DNA from: Nesterenkonia ebinurensis
GTDB lineage: Bacteria; Actinomycetota; Actinomycetes; Actinomycetales; Micrococcaceae
Assembly: GCF_008711175.1 (NCBI RefSeq)
Contig: NZ_VWNF01000050.1
Coordinates: 62,001-126,000 of the forward strand
DNA length: 64,000 nt
Direction of reading: 5' to 3'
Shown: one piece after another, positions 34,885-43,328 of the stretch
Position numbering within the stretch: position 1 is the stretch's first letter
Layout: every line of letters begins with the position of its first letter
Position numbers and translations under genes: made by a program
Notes under the pieces: generated by a model
Told to the model about the DNA's origin: nothing
Seen by the model: the letters and a program-made list of their open reading frames with translations, nothing else
Databases searched by the model: none

Positions 34885-35365
34885 CGCGCGCCCATTGCCG
34901 GAGCGAAGCAAGATCGTGCAGCGCGCGATCGCCGACGCGGGGCTGAGCGCTACAGTGCTCGAGCTGCCGGACTCCACTCGCACCGCGGCCGAGGCGGCCG
35001 CAGCGCTCGGCTGTGAGATCGGCGCAATTGGAAGCAGCCTCGTCTTCCTGTCCGACGGGGATCCGGTGCTGGTCTTGACCAGTGGTCGACACCGCGTAGA
35101 TACAGACCTCTTGGCGGGGCAACTCGCCGCGTCTCGGATCGAGATGGCCTCGGCCAAGCGGGTTCGAGCGATCACCGGACAGGCGATCGGCGGTGTGGCA
35201 CCCATCGGCCATCCGACCTTGCTGCGGACCATCATCGATGAGGCGCTGAGCGAATACAAGACGATCTGGACGGCTGCCGGTACACCCCACACGGTCTTTC
35301 GTCTGACTTTCGATGAGCTTGTTTCGCTCACACGCGGATCGGTGCTGAAAGTCGCTGCCGAGTGA
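34877..35365 (+). CDS. YbaK/ProX-type aminoacyl-tRNA deacylase-like protein
   Basis: A 162-residue YbaK/EbsC-fold protein, the trans-editing type that hydrolyses mischarged aminoacyl-tRNA. Family landmarks are the N-terminal TVLELPDSTRTAAEAAAALGCEIGAI, the beta strand SSLVFLSDGDPVLVLTSG and the GGVAPIGH motif. It starts with GTG overlapping the XRE-cupin gene. Pairing with an aminotransferase suggests protection against a non-proteinogenic amino acid, as inference. Confidence 0.9.
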   Translation: MSDARPLPERSKIVQRAIADAGLSATVLELPDSTRTAAEAAAALGCEIGAIGSSLVFLSDGDPVLVLTSGRHRVDTDLLAGQLAASRIEMASAKRVRAITGQAIGGVAPIGHPTLLRTIIDEALSEYKTIWTAAGTPHTVFRLTFDELVSLTRGSVLKVAAE

Positions 35366-35430
35366 TGACTGGCTGATCTCGAACGTCAGATTGATGTTCA
35401 GTATTCACGCCAGCCACAGGAACGGGGGTT

Positions 35431-35601
35431 GTGAATATTCTGGCACCGAACTACCACCGAACACGGCTGACGGACAGGGAAGTGGAAACTATTCAAACTC
35501 TCCGTACCGGCGGTGACAGCACGACCTCAATTGCAAGGCGCTTCGGAATTCACCCTGCGACGGTCTGGGAAGACACGCGCTACGACATAACTCGCATACA
35601 C
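35431..35601 (+). pseudogene. Serine recombinase helix-turn-helix fragment (relic)
   Basis: The frame reads RLTDREVETIQTLRTGGDSTTSIARRF and GIHPATVWEDTR before degenerating. This is the C-terminal resolvase-type helix-turn-helix, closely like the one at 47430-47560. No catalytic domain precedes it. It marks the boundary between the YbaK gene and the DUF1801 operon. Confidence 0.55.
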
Positions 35602-35692
35602 TCCCCGCGGCCGATGGAAGGGAAGGGGAGTTCACGGGCCTGGGTGCATGGACTGGAGTCACGATGTCACGTTCGTGGGCGGCGTGACCGGC

Positions 35693-36274
35693 TCAGCGGT
35701 CGTGCAGGCCCTTGCCTTCGGCGATATGCGGCACGATTCTGTCGACACGTTGCCTGCGGGTGGTGGATCGCTTCGCGCCAGAGACATGGAGGTTGTACGC
35801 ACGCTGGCGCCCGGGGGTGAGCTCGTAGAAGGCCTCGGCGAGTTCGGCGTTCTCAGCGAGCCGTTCGGCCAGTTCCGGGGCCAGTTCCTCCTCTGGTCGC
35901 GGGGGTATCTCAGTGCCTGCGTTCTCGATGGTGATGGCCTCGGTGACATACACGGTGATGACATCGGCGTTCGTCTGGACGTCCTCGACTGATGTGAACG
36001 TCATCCGGCGGGCAGCATGCGAGTTCGGCCCAACTTCTTCGAGCACACCTGCGGGATCGTCCAGCAGGATGCCCTTGAAGAACATCAGCGCGAGATTATC
36101 GGTGAATTCCTGGACAATCGCGATGTTCGCGTCGTTGTGAGAGTAGCAGGGCTTACCCCATTTGATGTGCTCGTTGAGGCCGGCCGAGACCAGTATGGGA
36201 CGTAACGCTCGGATCTCCTCGGGCCACTGCTGTGAGTCTGTGAGGTAGGCGTCCACATTCTCGAAGTGTTCCAT
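35693..36274 (-). CDS. DUF1801/YdeI-type protein
   Basis: A 193-residue cytoplasmic protein. The N-terminal half (EIRALRPILVSAGLNEHIKWGKPCYS) is the DUF1801 / YdhG-like fold with its conserved W-GKPCY. The C-terminal part (AFYELTPGRQRAYNLHVSGAKRS) matches the YdeI/OmpD-associated domain that includes bacteriocin-protection proteins. The exact activity is unknown. It is four bases after the SRPBCC gene in a three-gene operon headed by ArsR. Confidence 0.85.
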   Translation of the reverse strand: MEHFENVDAYLTDSQQWPEEIRALRPILVSAGLNEHIKWGKPCYSHNDANIAIVQEFTDNLALMFFKGILLDDPAGVLEEVGPNSHAARRMTFTSVEDVQTNADVITVYVTEAITIENAGTEIPPRPEEELAPELAERLAENAELAEAFYELTPGRQRAYNLHVSGAKRSTTRRQRVDRIVPHIAEGKGLHDR

Positions 36275-36277
36275 GCT

Positions 36278-36787
36278 TCATGCCTCCTTGCGGGGTGACG
36301 ACAGCAGCGTGTCGAGTTTGTCCAGTTGAGCGTTGTAGCCCCATTTCATCCCGTATGCGGCCAGTCGGGCCTTCACGCCTGAGCCGATCTTGGTCACGTG
36401 GATTCGGAGGTTGACCACCGTGTGGCTCCCTCGCGCTGACAACACGATCTCATTGACGTGGTCGATAGTCGCAGCCTCCTCACCTTCGGTCCACGACCTC
36501 GCCTCGTAGACAAGACGATGCGGCTCGTCGACGTGGGTGAACGTACCCTCAAGGGGCCAACGGGTGCCGGCATACCTGCCCATCTCTGCCCCCGCCTCCA
36601 TGACGATCCGGAGCCGACCCCCGACGCGCAGATCGACCTCGCACTCCGGGATGGTGGTTTTCTCCGGGCCCCACCATTGCCGCAGCAGCTCGGGTTGTGT
36701 CCACGCCTGCCACACATCAGCGATAGGCGCTGTGTAAGTACGTTCAAAGATGTGTTCGTGCGTCTTCCTGAATACCTGCAGGATCAT
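36278..36787 (-). CDS. SRPBCC (AHSA1-like) domain protein
   Basis: A 169-residue START/AHSA1-type ligand-binding protein: FERTYTAPIADVWQAWTQPELLRQWWGP is the classical N-terminal signature and the C-terminal helix follows KWGYNAQLDKL. Members bind hydrophobic ligands or act as Hsp90-activator-like domains, and many are encoded directly after an ArsR regulator. The start at 36787 overlaps ArsR by four bases (ATGA). Confidence 0.9.
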   Translation of the reverse strand: MILQVFRKTHEHIFERTYTAPIADVWQAWTQPELLRQWWGPEKTTIPECEVDLRVGGRLRIVMEAGAEMGRYAGTRWPLEGTFTHVDEPHRLVYEARSWTEGEEAATIDHVNEIVLSARGSHTVVNLRIHVTKIGSGVKARLAAYGMKWGYNAQLDKLDTLLSSPRKEA

Positions 36788-37143
36788 GGTGATCCCTCCT
36801 TTTCTTCGGGGGTGGTCTGCGCATCTGACCTCGTGGCCTGCATCGTGGTGAGGAGGTCCCCGAGGGAGTCCAACCGGCGTTCCCATAGCGCTTCGAAGGA
36901 CTCGACCCAGTCACCGAGTTCCTCGAACGCTGACGGAACGAGGTGGTAGATACGGCGGCGCGCTACGGGCTCGTCCTCGACAACGCCGGCCTCGCGCAGA
37001 ACCTTGAGATGTTTGGACACCTGTGGCTGACGGATGCCAAGTGTGCCGGCGATGTCACCCACTGAGACCGGACCACGGCGCAACAACTCGACGATCTCGA
37101 GCCGCTTGGGTTCACCGAGCGCGGCGAAGGTGCTCGCATGCAT
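36784..37143 (-). CDS. ArsR/SmtB-family regulator
   Basis: A 119-residue winged-helix repressor: FAALGEPKRLEIVELLRRGPVSVGDIAG, then the recognition helix in QPQVSKHLKVLREAGVV. No metal-binding Cys cluster is seen, so it probably belongs to the metal-free group that controls SRPBCC genes. It heads the three-gene operon (ArsR, SRPBCC, DUF1801), and a perfect 8-base-arm palindrome (37162-37183) lies 19 bases upstream. Confidence 0.92.
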   Translation of the reverse strand: MHASTFAALGEPKRLEIVELLRRGPVSVGDIAGTLGIRQPQVSKHLKVLREAGVVEDEPVARRRIYHLVPSAFEELGDWVESFEALWERRLDSLGDLLTTMQATRSDAQTTPEEKEGSP

Positions 37144-37161
37144 GATCTACACAATAGCACT

Positions 37162-37183
37162 CATATTCCTCTTAGGGAATATG
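37162..37183. promoter_or_regulatory. Operator upstream of the ArsR gene
   Basis: CATATTCC-N6-GGAATATG has perfect 8-base arms and sits just upstream of the ArsR start in A+T-rich DNA, fitting an ArsR autoregulatory site. Confidence 0.65.
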
Positions 37184-37230
37184 TCTTCAGTATGGAGCGC
37201 TCAGCGGCCCGGGAGGTCTCTACCGCGCTG

Positions 37231-37569
37231 ACCGGAACCAGGAAATAAAGAAACCGCAAGCTAATCGTGCACGCCTAGAAGCAGAATCGGACAAGATGCT
37301 GGCCGCTCACTTCGCTGACGCCATCGATCTGGCCACCTAGAAGCGTCACCAAGATCGCATCCGCACAGACCTGGCCGATATCGAGCACCGGCTGGCTACA
37401 CGACAAGCACACCAGCAACGCCCGATCCTTCCATACCGACTCCCTACAACTGCTGACAGACGCATAGCTCATGTATGCCGCCTCAGACGACGGCAACCGC
37501 AGGCTGGCGAACCAGGCCTTTTACACCCACCTAGAAATCACCGAAGACGAAGAACTCCGGCCCCACTGA
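37231..37569 (+). pseudogene. Serine recombinase C-terminal fragment (decayed)
   Basis: Broken frames encode RARLEAESDKMLAAHFADAI, then (K)RHQDRIRTDLADIEHRLA, and in another frame MYAASDDGNRRLANQAFYTH followed by LEITEDEELRPH. These are the coiled coil and C-terminal ANQAFF segment of large serine recombinases. At least one in-frame stop (near 37340) and one frameshift separate the pieces. Confidence 0.65.
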
Positions 37570-37612
37570 CTCAGCCGGATTCGGTGGATATGAAGCTAAG
37601 TTGCCACCACGT

Positions 37613-38866
37613 TCAGCAACCAAGAAGCGCCAGGGGAACCACAGCTATTCCGTCAGCGCGGCGGTATGCAGTGCTACCTGTGGAGATCACCATGAGGTCG
37701 ACGACGTCGTCGGGCATCTTCTCACGCAGCCACTTCAGATGCCTGACCTCGTGGTCTCTGAAGTCAGGAGAGAGTTTGGCTTCGATTCCGATGATTTGGC
37801 CTTCGTCTCCTTCGACAATAAGGTCAATTTCTTCCCGATTGTCATACGAGCGGAGGTGTCCGACGGAAGCTCCGTGAGCCTCGGCGATCACCCTGACGGT
37901 CAAAGTCACCAGCGATTCGAAGAGTTTCCCGGCCCTATCTGCTGCTGGTGGCGTAGTCAGCCCTCGAGCGGTGAGGTTCATCAGCCTGGCCGCCAGCGCG
38001 GGATCGGCTAGCTGGTGCTTTTGTACAGTTTGGAGCTGCTTGAACGGATTGGACTCATTGTTCCAAGCTTCAACTGGGTCAAGTAACCACAGCTTAGTGA
38101 GGAACTCACGGTAAGCATTGGCGGTACTGCGGGCGGGGCGCTCTCCATCTTCTCCGGCGACATCGAGGATCTTCTTCTGCGTGGATGTCGTGGACGATGC
38201 CGCCGCATACGCTTTCAGCCACCGTCGCAATGTTCCCGGACGCCTCACCGAATACCCTTGCTCCGGAAGATCTCGATCAATGACCCGCTGCAAATACGAG
38301 TCCAAGAAACTCTTCTGCATCCTTGGCGACTTATTGTGAACCGCAGGGAATCCGCTGGAGACGATCGCATGGTAGTAGTCACGGATTGAGAAGTCAGTAG
38401 CCCCAGAGACCTCTGGTTGCTCCCCCGCCAGTATCGCGCCAAGACTCACAGTTGGATTGTTCAGACCCCGCTCGTGCAAACCCATGGGTCGCATCCGCAT
38501 CGAGAGGATCCTCCCAGCTCCACTGTGGGTTCCACTACCGGGCCGTGGAGTCGCACTGCCCGCTAGGAGGAACCGCCCGGGCCCTGCCCCGTTGTCCACC
38601 GCGCGGCGAACTGCGTTCCATGAGTCGGGGTAGTTCTGCCACTCATCAATGAAGAGAACACCCTCCGGAAGACTCTCCAAAGTGCGGTCGGCTATCACAT
38701 GTTCACGGTGCTCCGGGATCTCCATATTCCAGACGTGCTGAGCACGACGCGACGCGGTCATTGTTTTCCCCACACCCTTGGGCCCATCGAGGGCAATGGC
38801 TGGAGCCTCTTGCACAAGAACATCAAGCAGATCATCCACACTGCGGCGTGAGTAAAGCATATCCAT
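37613..38866 (-). CDS. AAA ATPase with DUF4143 domain
   Basis: A 417-residue AAA_14/DUF4143 protein. Walker A is GPKGVGKT at 28-35 and Walker B is GVLFIDEWQNYP. The C-terminal DUF4143 part ends with the nuclease-fold-like segment EEIDLIVEGDEGQIIGIEAK. This is a large, mostly uncharacterised bacterial family, frequently spread by transfer. The E-x-K segment resembles a PD-(D/E)XK core. Its 3' end lies next to the recombinase relic, so acquisition by transfer is likely. The true start is supported by MDMLYSRRSVDDLL. Confidence 0.88.
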   Translation of the reverse strand: MDMLYSRRSVDDLLDVLVQEAPAIALDGPKGVGKTMTASRRAQHVWNMEIPEHREHVIADRTLESLPEGVLFIDEWQNYPDSWNAVRRAVDNGAGPGRFLLAGSATPRPGSGTHSGAGRILSMRMRPMGLHERGLNNPTVSLGAILAGEQPEVSGATDFSIRDYYHAIVSSGFPAVHNKSPRMQKSFLDSYLQRVIDRDLPEQGYSVRRPGTLRRWLKAYAAASSTTSTQKKILDVAGEDGERPARSTANAYREFLTKLWLLDPVEAWNNESNPFKQLQTVQKHQLADPALAARLMNLTARGLTTPPAADRAGKLFESLVTLTVRVIAEAHGASVGHLRSYDNREEIDLIVEGDEGQIIGIEAKLSPDFRDHEVRHLKWLREKMPDDVVDLMVISTGSTAYRRADGIAVVPLALLGC

Positions 38867-38927
38867 ACGCTACAATCTCTGCATAATTTACGCTACTTTC
38901 TCTGCACTATGTGGAAGACATCCTGCG

Positions 38928-39036
38928 CTACTGGATCTGCCGGATCCGTCCAGTACGCATGTCATTGGCAACCATGCGCATGACCGTTTTGACGGGGAAC
39001 CGCATTCCGCGAATGATCGGAGCTCCGTAGGTGCTT
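38928..39036 (-). pseudogene. DUF433-like antitoxin fragment (relic)
   Basis: The minus strand encodes YGAPIIRGMRFPVKTVMRMV followed by ANDM and then a degenerate end with stops. This matches the conserved GxPxIRGTRIPVxxVLxxL core of DUF433 proteins, which often act as antitoxins. The normal C-terminal helices and a start are missing. The rest of the 38867-39248 gap shows no gene. Confidence 0.5.
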
Positions 39037-39188
39037 CTCAAACCTTCGCAAGCCCATCGAGGCCTTGATCAGGCATGTTCTCAAGGGGAATGAGGCCCGC
39101 AAGACTGTCATCACTCATGCAACCGGCTGAGTGATGTGTGGTCCCGTGAAAATTCGCGTCCAGGCCTGCGTAGGCAGGCGTACACCTT

Positions 39189-39217
39189 ATTCGGCTGCTG
39201 AACCCGACTGAGTTCGG
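39189..39217 (+). repeat. Left copy of a diverged repeat flanking the monooxygenase gene
   Basis: ATTCGGCTGCT starts a 29-base segment matching 22 of 29 bases with 40629-40657. Similar CCTGC-TA-GCAG words precede both copies. The pair brackets the flavin monooxygenase gene in direct orientation. Both can be read as coding for a conserved LIRLLNxTExG segment, so they may be remnants of two related genes. Confidence 0.35.
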
Positions 39218-39248
39218 TTACCATCCAGTGGTGTTGGCCAGTCTCACG

Positions 39249-40424
39249 TCATACCTGATCAGGTACTTGCCAGTTCAGGAAGCCACCGCCGGAACGTTCA
39301 GCCATAGCAGGAGGAATCCGACGAAAGGCGGCGTTGCGGACTCGCTGCTTCCACCCCGGACCCAGGTGCGCCCCCAGTCGGGCCATCGCCGCAGATTGCT
39401 TGACTAGGCCCTGAGTACGACGTCGTCGTTGTCTATCCACCTCACGCAAGGCAGCTGGAATGTCCTCAACAGTCGGCGAAACCACCCGACCCACTGTGAC
39501 CCCATCTTCCAACGCGGAGTTTGCCCCCTGCCCCAAGGTTGGAAGCATCGGGTGGGCGGCGTCGCCGATCAGCACTGTTCGACCCCGCACGTAGCTTTTT
39601 AGCGGTCGGTCCAACAGCCATACGTCGTGTCGCATCAGGCGATCCGCGGCCGTTGCGGCGATCAGTGCCTGTGTATTGTCGTGCCACTTGGCGAACCGCT
39701 TTCGCGCAGCTTGCCTTTCGTCATCGAACACAGTGCCAGGAGAAAGCTTCGCATAGCCGTACCAGTAGATTTCTCCGTGGCCGACCGGGAGCGCGCCGAA
39801 CTCGGCATTCGGACCCCAGGTCATCGCGAACTCAGAGCTGACGGCCCCTGGTGCAGCAATCACTGCGCGCCAGCTGGTGTACCCACTGGCGACGACGTTC
39901 CGATCCGGCCACAGAGCCTTCCGTGTTGGGCTGCGCAGGCCGTCAGCAGCGACAAGGAAGTCGGCCTCGACCTGATCCTCACCCTGATCTGTCTGCACAG
40001 AGACGACAGCAGGACTGCCTGTGTCCCCGGGACGCACATCCACCACCTGGGAGCCCGTGCTTAGCTCAGCGCCGCAGGCCGCCTCGACCAGAGCTGCGTG
40101 CAGCCGCTGCCGGTGCATTCCGTACATCTGGGTCCCCGGCTGGCCAGCCGCCGATAGTTTTATCAGCCAGCTGCCGTCCATGAGCCGGGTGCCTACAGGC
40201 CGGATCGGAGTGCCGTCTCGGGCCAATACCGCCTCCGCTCCGATGGCGGCCAAGGCGCGGCGACCATTCGCAGTGATGCCTAAACCGGCGCCCACCTCAG
40301 AGAACGCGATCGCTCGTTCGAGAACACGCACCTGCCAACCAGCACGAAGCAGACTCGCTGCGGCAGTCAGCCCCGCAATTCCGCCGCCGACCACCACAGC
40401 CCGGCGACCCGCCTTATAGCTCAT
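39249..40424 (-). CDS. FAD-dependent monooxygenase
   Basis: A 391-residue class A flavoprotein hydroxylase that uses NAD(P)H and O2 on aromatic or other substrates. The dinucleotide-binding motif GGGIAGL lies near the N terminus, the DG motif is in VAADGLRSPTRKAL, and the second FAD motif is GDAAHPMLPTLGQGANSALED near 290-312. The substrate is unknown. It stands alone, flanked by decayed regulator genes on one side and a DUF433 relic on the other. The adjacent broken TetR gene could have been its regulator. Confidence 0.9.
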   Translation of the reverse strand: MSYKAGRRAVVVGGGIAGLTAAASLLRAGWQVRVLERAIAFSEVGAGLGITANGRRALAAIGAEAVLARDGTPIRPVGTRLMDGSWLIKLSAAGQPGTQMYGMHRQRLHAALVEAACGAELSTGSQVVDVRPGDTGSPAVVSVQTDQGEDQVEADFLVAADGLRSPTRKALWPDRNVVASGYTSWRAVIAAPGAVSSEFAMTWGPNAEFGALPVGHGEIYWYGYAKLSPGTVFDDERQAARKRFAKWHDNTQALIAATAADRLMRHDVWLLDRPLKSYVRGRTVLIGDAAHPMLPTLGQGANSALEDGVTVGRVVSPTVEDIPAALREVDRQRRRRTQGLVKQSAAMARLGAHLGPGWKQRVRNAAFRRIPPAMAERSGGGFLNWQVPDQV

Positions 40425-40628
40425 GCCCTGAACTTATCACCGGCTTCCGAAGACCAGCAGTGCGTACATCAGATCGTTGCTGACTCGGATCTCACCTCTG
40501 GAAACAAGACGCTCTCCAGCGTCGATGATCACTTCCATGGGATGAGGTGACTATCTGAGTCCCATGTCACTGGGAGTTCTGCCGAATTGCCCAAACCTGC
40601 CTATGCAGCCCGTGCCGCCGACACTTTA

Positions 40629-40657
40629 ATTCGGCTGCTAAATGCGACCGAACTTGG
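40629..40657 (+). repeat. Right copy of a diverged repeat flanking the monooxygenase gene
   Basis: This 29-base segment starts ATTCGGCTGCT and matches the left copy at 22 of 29 bases. See the entry at 39189-39217. Confidence 0.35.
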
Positions 40658-40689
40658 GCAGGCAGGACTTTCCCCGGGACATACTGGCC

Positions 40690-41060
40690 TTAGGCGCTGG
40701 AAAAGTTCAGGCTGCGAATTAAGCGTCGTGCTGTCTCCTGAGGTGCTGACAATGCTTCATGGGCATAGGCGGCGAGGAATGCCTCAGGCAGAGCTGCACC
40801 GGTAAGCAGCCGTGCTACCGCGCACAGATCTGCCGCACCGTCGACTCGTCCGAGTTCAGATTCACCCTCCAAATAGCGTGCGAGTGCCACCGAAGGTGCT
40901 CTCAGCCCAGGCCCCGCTGGTGCATCGCAGCCCGGTGGCTAGTCAGCAGCTCTTTGCTTCCAAAGATTGCAGCTGCCATCGGGAAGTTCTCCCGGTAAAA
41001 CACCATCAGCTGTAGCGGCATGACCCGAGGCCGTGAGACGAACCGACTGCACGCCATGTC
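40690..41060 (-). pseudogene. TetR-family regulator, C-terminal part, frameshifted
   Basis: Two minus-strand frames join to a TetR C-terminal domain. The upstream frame reads LMVFYRENFPMAAAIFGSKELLTSHRAAMH, in pieces, and the downstream frame continues ALARYLEGESELGRV then LLTGAALPEAFLAAYAHE. They are offset by one base near 40890-40905. The DNA-binding half is missing. It lies upstream of the monooxygenase and may once have controlled it. Confidence 0.55.
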
Positions 41061-41130
41061 CTTGGCCACGCCACCCGAGCACCACAAGAAGCGGTGCGTG
41101 GCCTCGCTGCAGACGACCCAGTCAGGCTCG

Positions 41131-41307
41131 TCACCTAATCCCTGCATCAGCCCCAACGTACTCTGAAATAGGCATGTCGGTGAGGGTGGAGAAGATCCGG
41201 CGGAAGTGGAACTCTGTGGTGCTGGTCAACTCTGCCAGTGCAGGAACGTCAATGTGGCCGTCGAGGTGACGCTCGATCTCGTCGATCACGTGGTTCCACT
41301 GTTCCAT
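41131..41307 (-). pseudogene. AraC-family regulator, N-terminal helix-turn-helix fragment
   Basis: A frame with an AAGGAGG ribosome site and ATG at 41307 encodes about 58 residues: IDEIERHLDGHIDVPALAEL, then TEFHFRRIFSTLTDMPISEYV. This is the first helix-turn-helix of AraC regulators. It then runs into GADAGIR and a stop, where a full protein would continue for ~240 residues. It was probably truncated by a recombination joint near 41155. Confidence 0.6.
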
Positions 41308-41476
41308 GTCGGCCTCCTTGGGTTTCACCCTGGAGAGCTGACTGGGCGTGGATCCGATGATTGGTCGACATCTTCGATCGGGTGCGGCAAAGAGCCGAGG
41401 CCACGTCCCGCTTATCTGGGCCGCCGGAGAAAGGGGCTCCAGAATTGGGAGTTCGTATTCTGTGATGCCGATGAGT

Positions 41477-42586
41477 TCACGCGCTTGGGTCTCGTCGATG
41501 GGGTTTTCGGGCAACAATGAGATCACGGTCGATGGCCTGATCTACTCGGTGATGAAATCCCTGGAAATGGTCACCCTCGACGACCTGTAGCCCTTCAGCA
41601 GACATGATTGCTTCGAGTATCTGGCGCGACGTTTGGCGTGTGTTCCACGCCAGACCAATCGAGCCCCCAGGTCGTAGTACGGCTGACCAGCCAGTCATGG
41701 CTTCTTCAAGCAATGCACTGGGGTTTCGAGAGAGTTTCGACTGGGAGTTGACGGCGCCATGCTGGACTCCGTAGGGAGCGTCTGTGACGATGAGGTCAAA
41801 GCCTCGACCACTATGCAGATCTGCAGCATGCAGCGTATCGGCGGTCAGTACGTCAATCAACTGCGTTCGATCTGCCCTGTACTCTTCTTTGGATTCGGCG
41901 AACTCCGCTGAGAATCGGCGACCAAGCGTCTTGCCGTCTCGGCGCACTCGTGACTCGCGGAGCGTGTGCTTTAGCCGCTTGTCCTTTAGCCAACGACTAA
42001 TGAACGCCCTGTATGCGCCAGTGTCGCCGCGATCGATGTCGATTCCGTAGGCATCCCACCCGTACATGATCGCCTGGTTCAAAGTGGTGCCACGACCGCA
42101 GAGCGGGTCGAGTACGCGAAGCTGGCGATTCAGATACGCGTCTACCGAGTTCATTGTCGCGGCTGTGACGTTCATCAGGAGCTTCGTAAACTGCTCGTTG
42201 GTCTTACCTCGATACTTCAGAATCGAGAGCAGATCGTGATCGTAGCGATCCAAAGGCGTGCCGGCGACAGGCATCAGTAACTCGTCGTGAACGGCGAACA
42301 ACACGTAGGAGGACGACAGGTTAGCCAGGCAGTCCAGGTCACGTTTGGTCAAGCCATCGGCGGAGAACCGTAGGCAGGGAGCGGCCGCGACGGTGCTGAC
42401 CCGAACGTTCCCGATGGCACCGTCGATCAGGAACTCATCGAACACGCCAACCTCGGCGCGGAGCATGTTGACGGCGTTCTCGGAGTACACGCGATTCGCC
42501 GAGGGTTCGAGAAGGATGGCGAACTCCTGCTCGCATGCAGTGTTTGGCATTCGCTCGTAGGAGGTCGGGCGTTGTGCGTCGATCAT
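41477..42586 (-). CDS. TRM11-like SAM-dependent RNA/DNA methyltransferase
   Basis: About 369 residues. A C-terminal Rossmann methyltransferase domain has SAM motif DPLCGRGTTLNQAI and catalytic motif TDAPYGV, a DPPY-type motif of amino-methyltransferases. The layout resembles TRM11/COG1041 tRNA guanine-N2 methyltransferases, with an N-terminal ~150-residue substrate domain. A DNA N6/N4-methyltransferase role cannot be excluded and no restriction partner is adjacent. The start at 42586 has AGAGGG at good spacing; 42595 is an alternative. Confidence 0.8.
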   Translation of the reverse strand: MIDAQRPTSYERMPNTACEQEFAILLEPSANRVYSENAVNMLRAEVGVFDEFLIDGAIGNVRVSTVAAAPCLRFSADGLTKRDLDCLANLSSSYVLFAVHDELLMPVAGTPLDRYDHDLLSILKYRGKTNEQFTKLLMNVTAATMNSVDAYLNRQLRVLDPLCGRGTTLNQAIMYGWDAYGIDIDRGDTGAYRAFISRWLKDKRLKHTLRESRVRRDGKTLGRRFSAEFAESKEEYRADRTQLIDVLTADTLHAADLHSGRGFDLIVTDAPYGVQHGAVNSQSKLSRNPSALLEEAMTGWSAVLRPGGSIGLAWNTRQTSRQILEAIMSAEGLQVVEGDHFQGFHHRVDQAIDRDLIVARKPHRRDPSA

Positions 42587-42626
42587 GCTTCTCATCCCTC
42601 TGCTCGCTTTGGATCGAGTGATGAGG

Positions 42627-43235
42627 TCAACTGGTCTGCTGCGATTGCGGGTTGCTCGGCTTGGTGAGTTTGTCGAGTGTTCGTAGGCACAGGGTGAGGG
42701 CTTCGTGCTTCGTGGCCCTGCGGGTGGCGGTCATCGACCACGCCGCATCGAGAAGATGCCAGAGCAGGATGTGTAGCCATTCGGGTGACAGAGTGGGGTC
42801 GATGGTGCCGTCCGCGTGCCCTCGCTCCACCAGTGCGAGCAAGTCGGCGTCCATGTCGTCCAGGGTCTCGAGGTCATCGCCCTGGGTGAAGTCGGCATAG
42901 GCCACCGCGATCAGCTCATCGAGCTCGAAGTACTCCTGGCACACCCTCATCAGGGCCTCGTTGCCGGTGCCTTCGTTTGGACGGGCGCGTTCTGTGGCTC
43001 GGGTGACCTGTTCGTCGGCTAGTTCCTGCAATGCGGCGATCAGGTTGGAACGTTCGGGGAAATAGCGGTGCAGCGTGCTGCGCGCGGTGCCAGCGGTCTC
43101 GGCGATCGCCGCCATCGATGCGGCGGGGTCGCGGCGGAGAGTCTCCACAGCTGCGTCGAGGATCGCTTGGCGGGTGCGGGCCATCGACCGGCTGCGGTCA
43201 CGCCGGATCGGTTTCTCCGTGGAATTCATGGACAT
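42627..43235 (-). CDS. TetR/AcrR-family transcriptional regulator
   Basis: A 202-residue repressor with the helix-turn-helix at about 35-75 (SMAAIAETAGTARSTLHRYF). It is divergent from the YdbS/YdbT-like pair with a 93-base shared region containing an imperfect inverted repeat (about 43237-43258, AGTGT...ACACT-like). It probably controls the PH-domain genes and itself. It ends 40 bases before the methyltransferase start. Confidence 0.9.
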   Translation of the reverse strand: MSMNSTEKPIRRDRSRSMARTRQAILDAAVETLRRDPAASMAAIAETAGTARSTLHRYFPERSNLIAALQELADEQVTRATERARPNEGTGNEALMRVCQEYFELDELIAVAYADFTQGDDLETLDDMDADLLALVERGHADGTIDPTLSPEWLHILLWHLLDAAWSMTATRRATKHEALTLCLRTLDKLTKPSNPQSQQTS

Positions 43236-43236
43236 C

Positions 43237-43258
43237 AGTGTAGTCCATAGCGGACACT
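43237..43258. promoter_or_regulatory. Possible TetR operator upstream of the PH-domain operon
   Basis: An imperfect inverted repeat (AGTGT-agTCC-ATAGC-GGAc-ACT) lies right at the TetR start and upstream of the divergent genes. Arms are not perfect, so this is tentative. Confidence 0.35.
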
Positions 43259-43328
43259 ATGATCTATTATAGGACGACGTGACCTACGAGAGGTTGCTGT
43301 GCTGACATGAGACTATGAGGTTGTAACC

